Source of the DNA: Sanderia malayensis
Taxonomy: Eukaryota; Cnidaria; Scyphozoa; Semaeostomeae; Pelagiidae
DNA length: 64,000 nt
Assembly (NCBI GenBank): GCA_013076295.1
Contig: RQOL01000729.1
Coordinates: 4,774,001 to 4,838,000 of the forward strand
Reading direction: 5' to 3'
Of this stretch, positions 1 through 10,559 are shown in pieces; position 1 is the first letter of the stretch; every line of letters begins with the position of its first letter. The translations under genes were made by a program, and so were the position numbers. Under the pieces are notes generated by a model. It was not told where the DNA came from, searched no databases, and worked only from the letters and a program-made list of their open reading frames with translations.

Positions 1-37
1 ATGTTTTCCCGTCATGCGAGAAATCCAGCACTTTAAT

Positions 38-462
38 CAGCGTGGCAGAAACGCCTCAACTCAAAACCCACGCAGAGAAGAAGCTCCGTGAACAATAGAT
101 CAGGTTTTCCAGTAATATCAGAAAACCATTGCGAAAGAATTGATCCACTGGATTCCAGATTTTGATTAAAGAATAAACAATTTAAAAAATACAGATCAAA
201 TCTCTCCCGAGAACACCGTGCATGTAATCCCGAGCTCCGATTGCCATTCCAAGTTCTTCTGGGTCCACGTTTTGCATTATGCACAAATTTCAGCAGCTAT
301 TTTAGCCAGCGTGGCAGAAACGCCTCAACTCGAACCCCATGCAGAGAAACTTTGTGAACAAAGGATCAGATTTGTGAGTACATAATATGAGAAAGCAGAT
401 TCGGCATGAATTTATCAATTTCATTCGAGATTTCAATTAAAGAATACACAATTTTAATACAC
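38..462. repeat. Two direct copies of a ~155-bp repeat (period ~269 bp)
   Basis: The segment starting at 38 (GTGGCAGAAACGCCTCAACT) recurs at 307, and the similarity continues to about 192 and 462 (shared motif GATTAAAGAATA/CAATTAAAGAATA). The copies are diverged. No coding signal is evident. The stretch 463-769 holds no gene I can support. Confidence 0.6.
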
Positions 463-769
463 CAGTTGGCACTCAATAACGCATGTTTATAACTACACGA
501 ATTCCATGAAAGCAATACGAAAGCCCATTATGAAAATTTTAGGGGGGCCCCAAAGTTGAATGCTTCTAAACACCGAGATACAGCAGATCATAAAAGTTTT
601 TAAACAATTTACTCACATCTTTCACAGGCCAAAATCCACAACTTTCGTGTTTTGAATAGCGAATCACGATCAGTGACAGGCACTTTTAGAATCCAAGTGG
701 AATTGAAGCAACCTTTCCACCATTTATCTGGTCCAGAAAGAATTTGATGTGCTTGAAAGATGAATTCAC

Positions 770-1925
770 AATGTTAGCAGGCGGATGGCAAGTCAGCAAT
801 AGTAATTCAGCAAAATAGCTTTTAGGCAACTCCACGTGTTTAGAACAATGGTTTAGAACGCCTTCGGTTGAGTGAAATCCCAAGATTGCTGTTTCTGAAA
901 TTCGTGATTTAGATCGTTGTATCCAAGCCTGTTATTAAAAACACAGCATCTCGTCATTCATCGGTTTAGTATTCGATTTGATATAGTGGAGATTTGTAAA
1001 GCAAAGAATTATTTAGAAATTTAGAGCGGGCAAAAATTTCTATAAACCAGCCCATCAGAATAACTTGAAAACAGAATAAAAAGGATACAAAGAAATTTAG
1101 TAAAGGGAAATAGAAACAACTTAGCCACTTACCAGTAGAGTTCTGCTCGTAATAGTTCTGAAGAGTAACATTCAAGTAAAATTCCAGTTGATGGCAAAGG
1201 AGGGCAAAATAGCTTTTAGACAACTGCACCACGTGCTTTGAAGGCCTTCGGTTCAGTGAAATCCCGAAATTGCTGTTTTTGAAATTCATGAGTTACATCG
1301 TTGTATCCAATCCTGTTCTTATAAAAGAAGAACTTGATCATTCATCGGTTTAATATTCGATTTGATATAGTGGAGATTTGTAAAGCAAAGAATTATTTAG
1401 GAATTTAGAGCGCATAAAAATTTCTATAAACCAGCTCATCAGAATAGTATCTTGAAATCAAGATAAGAAGGTACAAAGAAATTTAGTAAAGGCAAATAGA
1501 AACAACTTAGCCACTTACCAGTAGAGTTCTGCTCGTAACAGTTCTGAAGAGCAACATTCAAGTAAAATTCCAGTTGATGGCAAAGGAGAGCAAAATAGCT
1601 TTTAGACAACTGCACCACGTGCTTTGAAGGCCTTCGGTTGAGTGAAAGCACGAAATTGCTGTTTCTGAAATTCGTGATTTAGATCGTCGCATCCAGACCT
1701 GTAATTATAAAAGCAGAATTCGATAATTCATCGGTTTAGTATTCGATTTGATATAGTGGAGATTTGTAAAGCAAAGAATTATTTAGAAATTTAGAGCGCA
1801 TAAAAATTTCTATAAACCAGTTCACCTGAATATATTGAAATCAAGATAAGAAGGTACAAAGAAATTTAGTAAAGGCAAAGAGAAACAACTTAGCCACTTA
1901 CCAGTTAAATCCTGAAGCTTTAAGT
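770..1925. repeat. Tandem repeat array, ~385-bp unit, about three copies
   Basis: The phrase TCGGTTTAGTATTCGATTTG occurs at 961, 1345 (one change) and 1731, a period of 384-386 bp. A partial unit precedes it from about 770. Each unit carries, on the minus strand, a short open stretch ending in G|GTAAGTGG, a consensus splice donor (complement at 1127-1132, 1513-1518 and 1896-1901). The homologous minus-strand peptides contain a shared SKSYFALLCHQLEFYLNV-like run. This could be a tandemly duplicated terminal exon or a minisatellite derived from one. No known domain is recognised. Confidence 0.7.
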
Positions 1926-2029
1926 TGGAAATCTCGAGTAAAACGGCAGCAAAAATTAAACAGCCATCCAACGAAAATAATCCATTCGGTTTGCCTGCCT
2001 GCCCATCCCATCCCAAATTCGAAAATGAA

Positions 2030-2577
2030 AAATGAATTGCACACTTTCCTTGTCAACCAAAGGTCACGCTAACAAAGGACGCAAACGAATAAGTGCGAAA
2101 CGTAACAGGGTTTCATTGTTTCGAAAAGGCTTAGCAACGAAAACAACGCACGATCGATCTTTACAGAAACATAACATCATCCAGACGCCGTAATGGTCAG
2201 GGGGTCGCTGAGCACAACACGTTTTGTTCGATTCAAAAGCTTCAGTACGCGTCAAAGCTCTGGACACGTCCCCCCGCACGCAAAACAAAAGGCGAAAGAA
2301 CAGCACGCACTCCATCCTCTCACACGAAAGAGAAAGGCCTCATTACGGGAAAACAAAGGGCGAAGAATTTTCGAGTTAGAAAATTGGAAATATCTCGAAA
2401 ACCAAAACGAATTTCGAAAAAGCAGTGAGGCGTTGCAAATATACACGTTACTGGGAAGACCTCCGAGTAGTTTTGAAAATAAATAGAGCGGCCAGATTCT
2501 CGCAACCGTGGGTACAAAACTGGCGAAGAGAAGCCTTTGAGCGCAACACCTTTGCCGCTGCGATTTTAGTATTTATT
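2030..2577. other. No gene recognised
   Basis: This is a moderately GC-richer stretch with several short overlapping open frames on both strands. None shows a recognisable motif or family similarity. It separates the tandem array from the truncated LINE. Confidence 0.4.
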
Positions 2578-3631
2578 GATTTCAAGCCACAAGGCTTCAA
2601 ATTCACAGTTAGTTTCATTTAAGGATTTTGTTATATCGTCCCTGGGAAGAAACGATAAGTTATCCCTAAGAAAAAAGCCAGACCCACCTTTCATACTAGA
2701 GCCTTTTAAACCAACATAATCATGATAACCTGCCAGTTTAAGTTTCTTAACATCTGAATCATTTTTTATTGTGTGCCAAGTTTCACTAACAGCTACAATA
2801 TCAAAATTATAATCTAGGTTACTAGTTAAAATTTGAAGATTTTCGAGATTCTTAGAAATTGAACAAATATTTGTGTGTAAGATTCCAGTTTTTTGTTTGA
2901 TCTTAAAAGAGGTTTCCTTGCTTAGTTTGTGAAAATCGTGATTGTCATAATAATTGAAATTTGAGAAATCAGTTAAATTGCTATCTGAATCGCTATTATA
3001 AAGAGAATCGTATTCTTTCAGTGAAATCTTACATGTTTCTAATTGATCCAGGTTATTATAGTTCGTGAGGGAAATCGACGTAGAATTGCATTTACAATTG
3101 AAATTCGAATTAAAAGTTAACTCAACAATTTCCTGTTCATTGAGTTCCTCAAAGGGCAGGGCAGATAAATACTTAGTTATGCAACTTCCGCATTCCCACG
3201 AGGTCAGATGACTGTTGATATTATTTATAGAAAAATTGCTGAGCTGAGCACATTTTTTGTGGATGAGATGCTTGCAATTGCCACAAGGAATCGAGGTTTT
3301 AGCGACACGTATAGTCTCTGTGCAAACAGAGCAGGTTTTGTCATATCCTGTTTTTTATTAAAAACTGAATTCCAAATATGAAAGGATTTTGTACTTATGG
3401 CTTCAATTATCATGAGAAATTTTTTGTCGTCAAGATTTTGAAAGGGGAAAATATTCTTAACACAATTTTTACAAAACCAATCAGTATCATGATTTCAGAT
3501 AAAAGATCAAATTCGAATTTACTGAGACCAGAAGATTTTAGATGCAACCAAAAATTGCATGCATCGCAAAAAATTGAGTTTTGGTTTTCCCTTACAGTTT
3601 TATCACAATTAGGACATGTATTTTCAGGCAT
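2578..3631 (-). pseudogene. LINE ORF2 5' part: two PHD fingers and start of endonuclease (CR1/jockey-like)
   Basis: Reading the minus strand from the ATG at 3631, the first finger has CPNC, then CDACNFWLH, then WFCKNC (about 3616-3450). A second complete PHD finger follows: CSVC, CGNCKHLIHKKC, WECGSC (about 3335-3190). Next comes the N-terminal part of an exonuclease-endonuclease-phosphatase domain, with LHTNICS near 2880 and AVSETWH near 2800, then a GGSGFF run. The frame is shifted between the two fingers, and homology stops near 2578 before any reverse transcriptase. LINEs usually lose their 5' end, so loss of the 3' half points to a later deletion or recombination. The same arrangement is seen in the LINE at 18.2-23.0 kb. 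PHD-type fingers in LINE proteins are thought to bind chromatin or nucleic acid; that role is not shown here. Confidence 0.75.
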
Positions 3632-3716
3632 AGGATTTGGGAGGAGGGGTATAAGCTTTGAGGTGGGATATTAGTTTAAACAGATATATGAAAAAATTAG
3701 TAAAAATAAAAGTTAC

Positions 3717-4525
3717 TTATTCATTATCCAAGCTTTCGAGGTTTTCTAGGTAGGAGATCTTTTTAATCGGTGCATTTTCGTCTCTTCTCATGAAAACGGC
3801 TCCGTTTCTTGACCAGACGAATTTGAAGTCAAGCTCTCGTTTCTTGATTTTAGACAGCCGGAGTAGATTTTTAATTATACTGGTAAGGCTTTCGTTGATA
3901 TAAATCTTACCTGTGGAATTTGCAGATGGTGCTGGCATTTCGTAACCCAAATCAGCGATTGTGATCTTTTTGGCGTTTGCCTTTGCCATTTTGGACATCA
4001 GATTTGTGGACGTTTTCCTTGAAATAACCTTCGTGTTGGTGGGGGCATCAGTCTTTGGCGATATTCTATGACAAGCCTCGATATCTTCTGGTTTTAAATC
4101 CACGTTGATCTTGGAGGCGATCTTTAAGATAATCTCTTTGCAATTTTCTCTTGGTTGACGAGGGATGCCGCCAACCTCGACCATATTGCGTCTGCCGTAT
4201 TGTTCCAAATCATATAGGGCCTTCACTCGCTGTTTATCAATTTTTTCCAAATTTCTAATTCTTGCAACTAAACTTTCGTTTTCCGCTTTAATTTGAGTGT
4301 TTTCCGCTAAGACATGGCCAACTTGGTTTCTGAACGATTCATATTGTTCGGATAAAAAACTCTGCGACTTTTCGATTTCTTTCAACTTGTCTTCAATTAC
4401 TGATAAACGAGAATTAACCAGTTGCTCGAACTCCTCTTTAATTACAGCCTTGATCGAGTTTTTCAAACGACTTTCCAATTCAAGATTAGCTTTTTGAATA
4501 ACTCTTCAATTTCTTTCTTATCCAT
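3717..4525 (-). pseudogene. LINE ORF1 protein (coiled coil plus RNA-binding region)
   Basis: This is a 253-codon open frame (4478..3717). A charged coiled coil forms the N-terminal half (EIEKSQSFLSEQYESF..., heptad-like). A YGRRNMVEVGGIP motif follows, then a region ending VDLKPEDIEACHRI. That order (coiled coil, RRM-like segment, C-terminal domain) is the plan of L1/CR1-type ORF1 proteins, which coat element RNA and act as chaperones. A better start is the ATG at 4525 (MDKKEIEELF), which joins the long frame after one frameshift near 4490, so the copy is probably inactive. It lies 86 bp upstream of the ORF2 start at 3631 on the same strand, as expected for a two-ORF LINE. The plus-strand ORF1 at 18364 has the same design. 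Confidence 0.75.
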
Positions 4526-4559
4526 TTTTATTTATAAAGTAAAAGAAACTCCATGCCAT

Positions 4560-5165
4560 AGGAAAAATAAAATAAAAATTAAAAAGTAAAAAAAAAAAAC
4601 GTTGAACACACGTCCACACTCGACGGTGACAACATTGCGAAAAAAGGTTTGATGCGTTTTCAAGGCTATTTAAAGATAAGATTGATGACCTTAAAGAAGG
4701 GATATTTTAATTGGCCCAGACTTTCATAATGTGATAGGTAGCTCTTTAAGTCCTCAGAAGTATGTTTCAGTGATATCATTACAATTCAAGGGATGCTTTG
4801 GTGAAATAATTGGCTTATAAAGTGTTTGAAGATTTTTGTAAAAAATATGAAATACTAGCAATTTGGGTTAAAATACATGCATATTTCACAGGAAACTGTG
4901 ATACGTTATAGCTGTGGCTATATTACTAAGCAACAAAATTTGAAAACAGTAACATATTGTTGAAATTTATGCCTCGTCTGATTCAGTTTCCTTGGTACAG
5001 TGGTCTTTACTTTGTTTCTTTAATTGAGAATCTTCACTTTGTTTCTTTAATTCACAATTTTCATTTTCTTTCTTCAATTTCTTTCTGAAATTCAGAATCT
5101 CAAAAAAAAATCTCAATCGTTTTTGAAAAATGGTCAAAAGAACTTGCTTTGAATTTGATTTTGTT
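4560..5165. other. No gene; low-complexity charged tail at 4966-5110 (minus)
   Basis: The minus strand at about 5110-4966 reads a short repetitive lysine/glutamate/serine-rich peptide (LKKQSEDSQLKKQSKD), ended by a stop. It may be the C-terminal tail of the RPA-like gene upstream, reached only through frameshifts. Nothing else is recognised. Confidence 0.35.
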
Positions 5166-6008
5166 GCAGTTATTTCACAGGTTTAACTTTGCTCGCATTT
5201 TTTCAGCAGCATTTTTCTTCTGCAAGAATTATAAAACACAAGCTTTTCGCCAGGGTATGGAGCAACCTTCTTTTTGCAATCTGCATTGACACAACTCAAA
5301 TAATTGGCAATCTTAACTTGACGTTATTTCTGGAAAACATAAGTAGCTGTTGGCAAATATTGGCATTATTTTCTGCCAATTAATTTCACATGCTGAATTA
5401 ACTTCATGAAAGGTTGAAGCAACCGTTGTTGATAACTTTAGGCCGTGAAAGTTATTTGTTACAACACTTGTAAACATGCAAGGGGTGTCTTCAATAACAT
5501 TGCCAATGAGGTCACCCCAAACAGACATAATAATGTGGCCAGAACTGTCTGCAAAAATAACGTCTTGTACACGTCTGGAGACTTGCTCGGGGCCAACAAG
5601 TACATTTCTCTCTGCCAGATGCCATCGGAACTGCCCAGCAATGGAGAAGTTTCCACTTGTTTCAATATTTTGCATTCGTTCAACTTCCAATGGTGTTGTA
5701 GTTGTACAAAAAAATGGCAAGTTCTCCACATCAAACTTGCTGCCAGAATTTGTGTTAAAGAAAGAGGTGTTGCCTTCTGCAGATACATTTGCCAATTTAA
5801 AAGGACTTCATGCAAATTGTTTTTCAATGAAAAGTTTTCGCTTTGCACTTTGTGATTCCATGATGCGTAATTTGCTGGATGTAGATTCCGATGTCTTCAA
5901 CTGAATATCGAAATACTTATTATTTTTGTCAGATGTTGCTTGATTTGAGACATATGATATGTAGCCAAGTAGATCTGAAATAGAAAAATTGTCTATGAAC
6001 TTCTGCAT
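5166..6008 (-). pseudogene. RPA-like single-strand DNA-binding protein carried by Helitron 1
   Basis: The frame from 6008 continues through 5313 with a single TGA at 5808-5810. The core (VQDVIFADSSGHIIMSVWGDLIGNV) matches the OB-fold of replication protein A large subunit, where a strand pair of this kind carries the D-x-S/T-G and hhWG signatures. After a frameshift, minus-strand sequence near 5290-5190 reads LSCVNADCKKKVAPYPGEKL, resembling the CxxC zinc ribbon at the RPA70 C terminus. RPA-like genes are known passengers of Helitrons in plants and animals and presumably bind single-stranded DNA during rolling-circle transposition. It lies directly downstream of the PIF1 helicase remains on the same strand, which supports the assignment. 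The role in this element is inference. Confidence 0.6.
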
Positions 6009-6149
6009 AACTGACAGATGATATTACTGTATGTAATATCATCATACCTTTGGAGAAAAGATGGGAAATAATAAGAGGTTATTACTGCATGTGAAGTTAG
6101 GGGAGGTTAGGGCTGGAAAATGTGATACACTTCATAAACAATGCTCACC

Positions 6150-7690
6150 AGTTGTAGGATTCTCCATCATCCATGGTAGAACTTGTTATGGCCTAAAATA
6201 AAAACTACTGGCTGTGCTAAAACATTCTGAGAGATTGAAATATATGATTCAAAACAATTCAATGTGATTTGCAAATGGCAGAAATGTTGTTTAGTTTTCA
6301 TTGCTAATTGTTGCAAACGTTCTTCTTCTTCAAGTTTGAAATTCATACCCTTTGTATCTCTAATTGAAGCTAATCTTCCAAATGTAAATGGTTCTATAAT
6401 AAGATCATCAAGGTTCCTTACACGTGACACTGCAACATATGCTAAACCAGGTGTCCTTTCTGTTTTTCCTAAATCAATTATTACTTTGTCTAATGTTAAT
6501 CCTTGTTATTTATGGATAGTGATAGCATAGGAAAGTTTTAATGGAATTTGCTGCCTTTCTAGTACTTCATTATTCTTCACAATCTGACAAACTAAGGGTG
6601 ATATTAGAACACATTTTGGGTAACTACCACTAAAACTTGGACCTGAATAACTTGGAAATGTAATCATAACTGCAGTTGGAAGACTATCATTAGCGTAATT
6701 CTCACTATATACAATATGTTCAACAGTTCCCATACTGCCATTACACAATCCTTTATTTACCGAAAGATTTCTGGTCAACATCATTGGTGCTCCTTTCAAG
6801 AGATACAGTAGTGGCTGAAGTCCTTGAAAGTCATCTGCAGGCAATTTAGCAGCACACTGTGTATTGTGTTTTGCAGATACATTTGGAAAACTGGATATTT
6901 CTGTTGTGGTAACTTGTTAAAATTATGTTGAGCAACAGTTTTATTTTCATGGGCTAATTTTATACAATATTTATCAACATATTCTGATGAAAAGAAATGA
7001 ATATTCCTTGAAAGCAATAGCTTCCAATCATTAACTGTGTTTTCCCAATTTCTCATACGGATTTGTAACTCACGGAAATGTTGTTCTTTCTCAGAATTTG
7101 CTGCTATATTTGTATGCAATTGAACAACAATTTTAAAATCGCTATGTGTACAAAAACCTTGCAAATTTATGTCAGCATGTGGCTTCTTGTGGTACAAAAC
7201 AGTATCACCATTTGGTGGTAGCTGTGCTACATCTCCAGCCAATATCACTGAAGTACCTCCAAATGGTTTACCCATAATACCTTTACTTTGCTGACATCTA
7301 CGATTTATTCATAACATTTTCTGTCCAATGACAGAAAATTCATCCATTATCAAATTTTTGATATTTTGTAGATTTCTTTGCAAGTTCAATAATCACTGTC
7401 CTTTCAGATCATTTTCATTTCTTCCTTGCATTGGTAGATTAAGCAAACTATGCAAAGTTTGTCCTTGTATATGAAATGCTGTAATACCAAAGAATGAAGC
7501 AACCATGCATCTGTCTCCTAATGCATTTCTCAAGCAGTCTATGACATAACTCTTTCCAGAACCTGCTTGACCAGTTATTATCATATACAGTGGGTCCACA
7601 CTTTCATGTTGTGCATGTGTATCTACAATATTGTATGCAAGCATCTGTTCTCCATTTAGCAGTGCAATATTTGTTTTTTAAATTTGGAAT
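6150..7690 (-). pseudogene. Helitron 1 PIF1-type DNA helicase, broken
   Basis: Minus-strand pieces follow helicase order. Walker A, GQAGSGKS, lies at about 7572-7549 in a frame beginning near 7644. The GD-x-QLPP motif (AGDVAQLPP) is at about 7236-7212. A segment at 6844-6506 contains the NLSVNKGLCNGSMGTV motif and ends in YAITIHK. The C-terminal strand (AVSRVRNLDDLIIEPF) lies near 6430-6380. Several frameshifts and stops separate the pieces, and the Walker B segment is largely missing. PIF1/RecD-like helicases form the C-terminal half of Helitron transposases and unwind DNA during rolling-circle transfer. The Rep half lies upstream at 9361-10440, separated by a LINE insertion. Confidence 0.8.
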
Positions 7691-7794
7691 AACAGAAACG
7701 TCAGCTTAGCGGTATTAGCGGTATTACACAATGCCCATTTCAGAACGAATTGTTCTGAGCACATTTGCTTTGCAAAATGCAAGGCTTACTACGT

Positions 7795-8955
7795 CATTAA
7801 TATATTATTACTATTATTATTTATTTATTTATATATTTTTTTAAATTATTATTATTATACTATCAATCCAAGTTCTTCTTTATATTGTTCTATCTTCATT
7901 ACATATTCTGCTGCTCTCTTTAAATGTGTGATGTTTGTATTACTTTTCAATTCTTCTTGTACTTTATAACCTACTAATTTTTGGTAATTGTTGCATTTAA
8001 AAATATGTTCCGTTGTTTCTTCTTCATTTCCACAAGCAGGGCATTCAATTGTTCTGTTCGTTCCCTTGTAGTTCACTTTCACTTTAATCATATTTAATCG
8101 TAACTTCATGATATTTTTTGCTGTTTTAGGGTCAGTTTTTGTTATATATTTCTCTTGTTTGAATTGTAAGCTGATGAACCGTAATTTCTTCATATTTTCT
8201 TTCTTTTCTGTCAGTGTCTTTTCTATCCATTTCTCTATTTTGTATTTGATTTCTTTTTTCCATTCTGATTTTTTTGTTTCTGTTATTCTATCTACATCTA
8301 TATTTATTTGATATTTATTTGCTTCCTTCTCCATCTCTTCAAACCAGCATTTTGTGTATCGGTTTTTTATTTGTGCCATTAGTACCCTTTTTGATGTTTT
8401 ATCTTCATTCGAGTTTATGATACTGTGGAGAAGCATGAATTTTTTGTAATGTATTTGTTGGTGTATTGGCCATATCGCCGTTTCTGCTATTATACCCCAA
8501 TAAGGTGTGCTCTGGTTTTGTTCAAAAATGCCCGTTAAAATAGTTTTATGAATTTTTTCTATGTTTTCATTGTCTTGTTTTGTTAAATTGGTCCAAATTT
8601 CCATATTATGTGTTATTGACGGCATAATTATTGATTCAAGTATATTTATTCTTATTTCCATTGCTAATTTTCCTACTCTCTGTTCTGCTCCACATGCTTT
8701 CGCTGTTGATATCATATGTGCTACCTTTTTTGATTTATTTTCTATCTTTGTTTTATTGTCTGCTTTGTCGTTTATCCATTCGCCAAGGTATTTGCTTTCC
8801 CTTACTTGTTTTATATATCCCTTTTTGACTATTAATTTTATTGGTTCTTGTTTGATCTTTTTGTTGGTCAAGGTCATGTGTAGTATTTCTGATTTGTCTA
8901 CGCTAATGGTGAACTTCTTTGTTTCTTCTAGCCTTTGTAGATTTTGTTCCAGCTT
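7795..8955 (-). mobile_element. 5'-truncated LINE fragment inserted in Helitron 1
   Basis: Helitron coding sequence ends near 8956 and resumes near 7690. Between them lies a minus-strand LINE tail: the last third of a reverse-transcriptase ORF, a stop at 7855, and an AT-rich ATT/TTA simple-repeat tail at 7795-7860. This is the classic signature of a 5'-truncated target-primed insertion. I could not define a clean target-site duplication. Confidence 0.7.
7855..8955 (-). pseudogene. LINE reverse transcriptase C-terminal region with CCHC zinc motif
   Basis: An open frame of about 365 codons starts abruptly inside an RT domain (LEETKKFTISVDKSEIL, then SKYLGEWI, matching RT motifs D and E). It continues through a long lysine-rich thumb/connection region and ends with a CPACGNEEETTEHIFKC zinc motif near 8046-7991, as in many non-LTR retrotransposon C termini. 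The catalytic FADD region, endonuclease and ORF1 are absent. The frame is free of stops over 1.1 kb, so the insertion is fairly recent relative to the shattered Helitron around it. Codon use is very A/T-rich. The clade cannot be fixed from this fragment. Confidence 0.75.
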
Positions 8956-9352
8956 GAGTTAATGATTTTTGTTGTTCTATCCAGAATGGCATACAGAGAA
9001 TGGCATTCATAGAACATGAATCTTTTGATTCATGAACATGCTGGATAATTTCATCACTTGCACGATTATATTGTGTTGCAGATTTTGCTAATTGTGAGAT
9101 GTACATCCACTCTTCTTGTTGATATTCACTTTCATCTGCAGTATTGGTCTGTGAAGGTAAAAGCATATATTCCTGTGCATTTTCTAATTGTCTTTTCCAA
9201 GTTGGAGCTAACATTCTTCCTTGATCAGTTGAAAGAAAATTGTGCCAATGCTGCACAAATACTGTGTCAGATTCTTCATTATTGTCCCATGCAGATGATG
9301 GAGTTCCTATCCATGGCTTATATTTGATCAATTGTTGTGATATTTGCAAAAT
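8956..9352 (-). pseudogene. Helitron 1 segment between Rep and helicase
   Basis: The minus-strand frame from 9349 contains KYKPWIGTPSSAWDNNEESD, a stretch typical of the region that follows the Rep domain in animal Helitron proteins. It runs into the LINE insertion at about 8956. An open frame appears to continue beyond, but that part is LINE sequence. It connects the Rep pieces at 9361-10440 with the helicase at 6150-7690. Confidence 0.6.
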
Positions 9353-9360
9353 TTGCCAAA

Positions 9361-10440
9361 GTTTGGGCCATTAGCATTTGCAGAGAAATTTGGTATTTCT
9401 CAAAATTACTTCTGAATGTCTTGTTGATATCTTTCCATTTATCACAGTAAATTTTGAAACAAATTGCTCAAGATTTTAGTCAGTAAAGTTGGCTCCGAAT
9501 TCAGTTCTTTGTGAATAATTATGGAGCATTGAAGGCTGCATAATGAGTTTGCCATCAACAGTTTTCAACTGGCTGGTTCCATCTAGGCACAAGGTAATGC
9601 AAGAAAATGACGAGCTGAATAATTTCAAAGACAATATCTGATACATTATTTCCTGAATGCTTATATCTCGCTCACAACAGCTTGTATCATTAACTTTTCA
9701 ATAACAGACTTTGGGTCTGAAGTGGTGTTAGCCTTGCTGACTACTCCTATGAATGCATCATGGACTACACTTGACAACTTCTCACCTTTTGAAGCAGACT
9801 TTGCCAAATACTCTATGCAGGCATGATGATGAACTACTAGCTGTATATCACAATTTGCATGCCAACCCTGTAATTGAGGCCTTTGATGTCTATTAATCCT
9901 GGTATCATTTCTTTTACTGATGATGACTGTGCGATATTTCTCACTCCCATTTTTGGCATTCACTCTTTCAAATTGAAGATGAGTGTTGTTTGAAATATTC
10001 ATGGGGAAATTAAATCTACACTTTTCATTTCCATCTTGATCTTGCCGCAAGCAGTAAGCAGAGTTAAACTTTGTGTGTCTTTGCACCATGTTGACTAAAT
10101 TTACATAGTCATTATCAGATTCACAAGCATTTAAAGGTTTGAAAGTTGCAAGGATGAACATGTGGTCTGGAAAATTCTTCAGAATTGGTTGGGTTATAGC
10201 TGCAAATTAAGTAGTCATGCTATTGGCATATTTTCATTTCTGCTTCCTTGCCATCTGCAATTTCGTTCTGCAATTGTTCTTTTAAGGAATTGCCTAGTAA
10301 AGAATGCGTGTCTAAGCAGTTTCTATTTGCCAAGATTCCTTTCAATGCTATATCGGAAAGGCTACGCAAACCTGGATCACTTTTTAATTGAGCCAAACCA
10401 TGACAATGAATTGATCCTCGTTGAACAGCAAATTCATATT
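9361..10440 (-). pseudogene. Helitron 1 Rep (HUH) domain, broken
   Basis: The minus strand from about 10440 reads [22 protein letters not shown]. Here H-C-H is the HUH metal-binding motif of rolling-circle Rep nucleases. A frameshift leads to the frame at 10161-9661, with the family hallmarks RHTKFNSAYCLR, CRFNFP, RINRHQRPQLQGWHANCDIQ and ACIEYLAKSASKGEK. Sequence to 9361 continues the family through further stops. The N-terminal third is missing: homology stops near 10440, where an oppositely oriented Helitron begins. Helitron Rep nicks and joins single strands during transposition. This copy is dead but clearly identifiable. Confidence 0.85.
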
Positions 10441-10559
10441 TGCAATGACTCCCAAATATCCAGTTTTCTTCCAACATGTATTTCACAAAAAACAGAAACT
10501 GACATAATTAAAGATAACCTTATTCATAATGGAACTAATGTGAATAATATGGACATATA

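Noticed and set aside
4966..5110. Separate small charged protein gene
   Set aside because: Too short, repetitive and without a start; at best the frameshifted tail of the RPA-like gene.
8561..8962. Plus-strand hydrophobic frames resembling membrane proteins
   Set aside because: They are shadows of the A-rich, lysine-rich LINE reverse transcriptase on the other strand.
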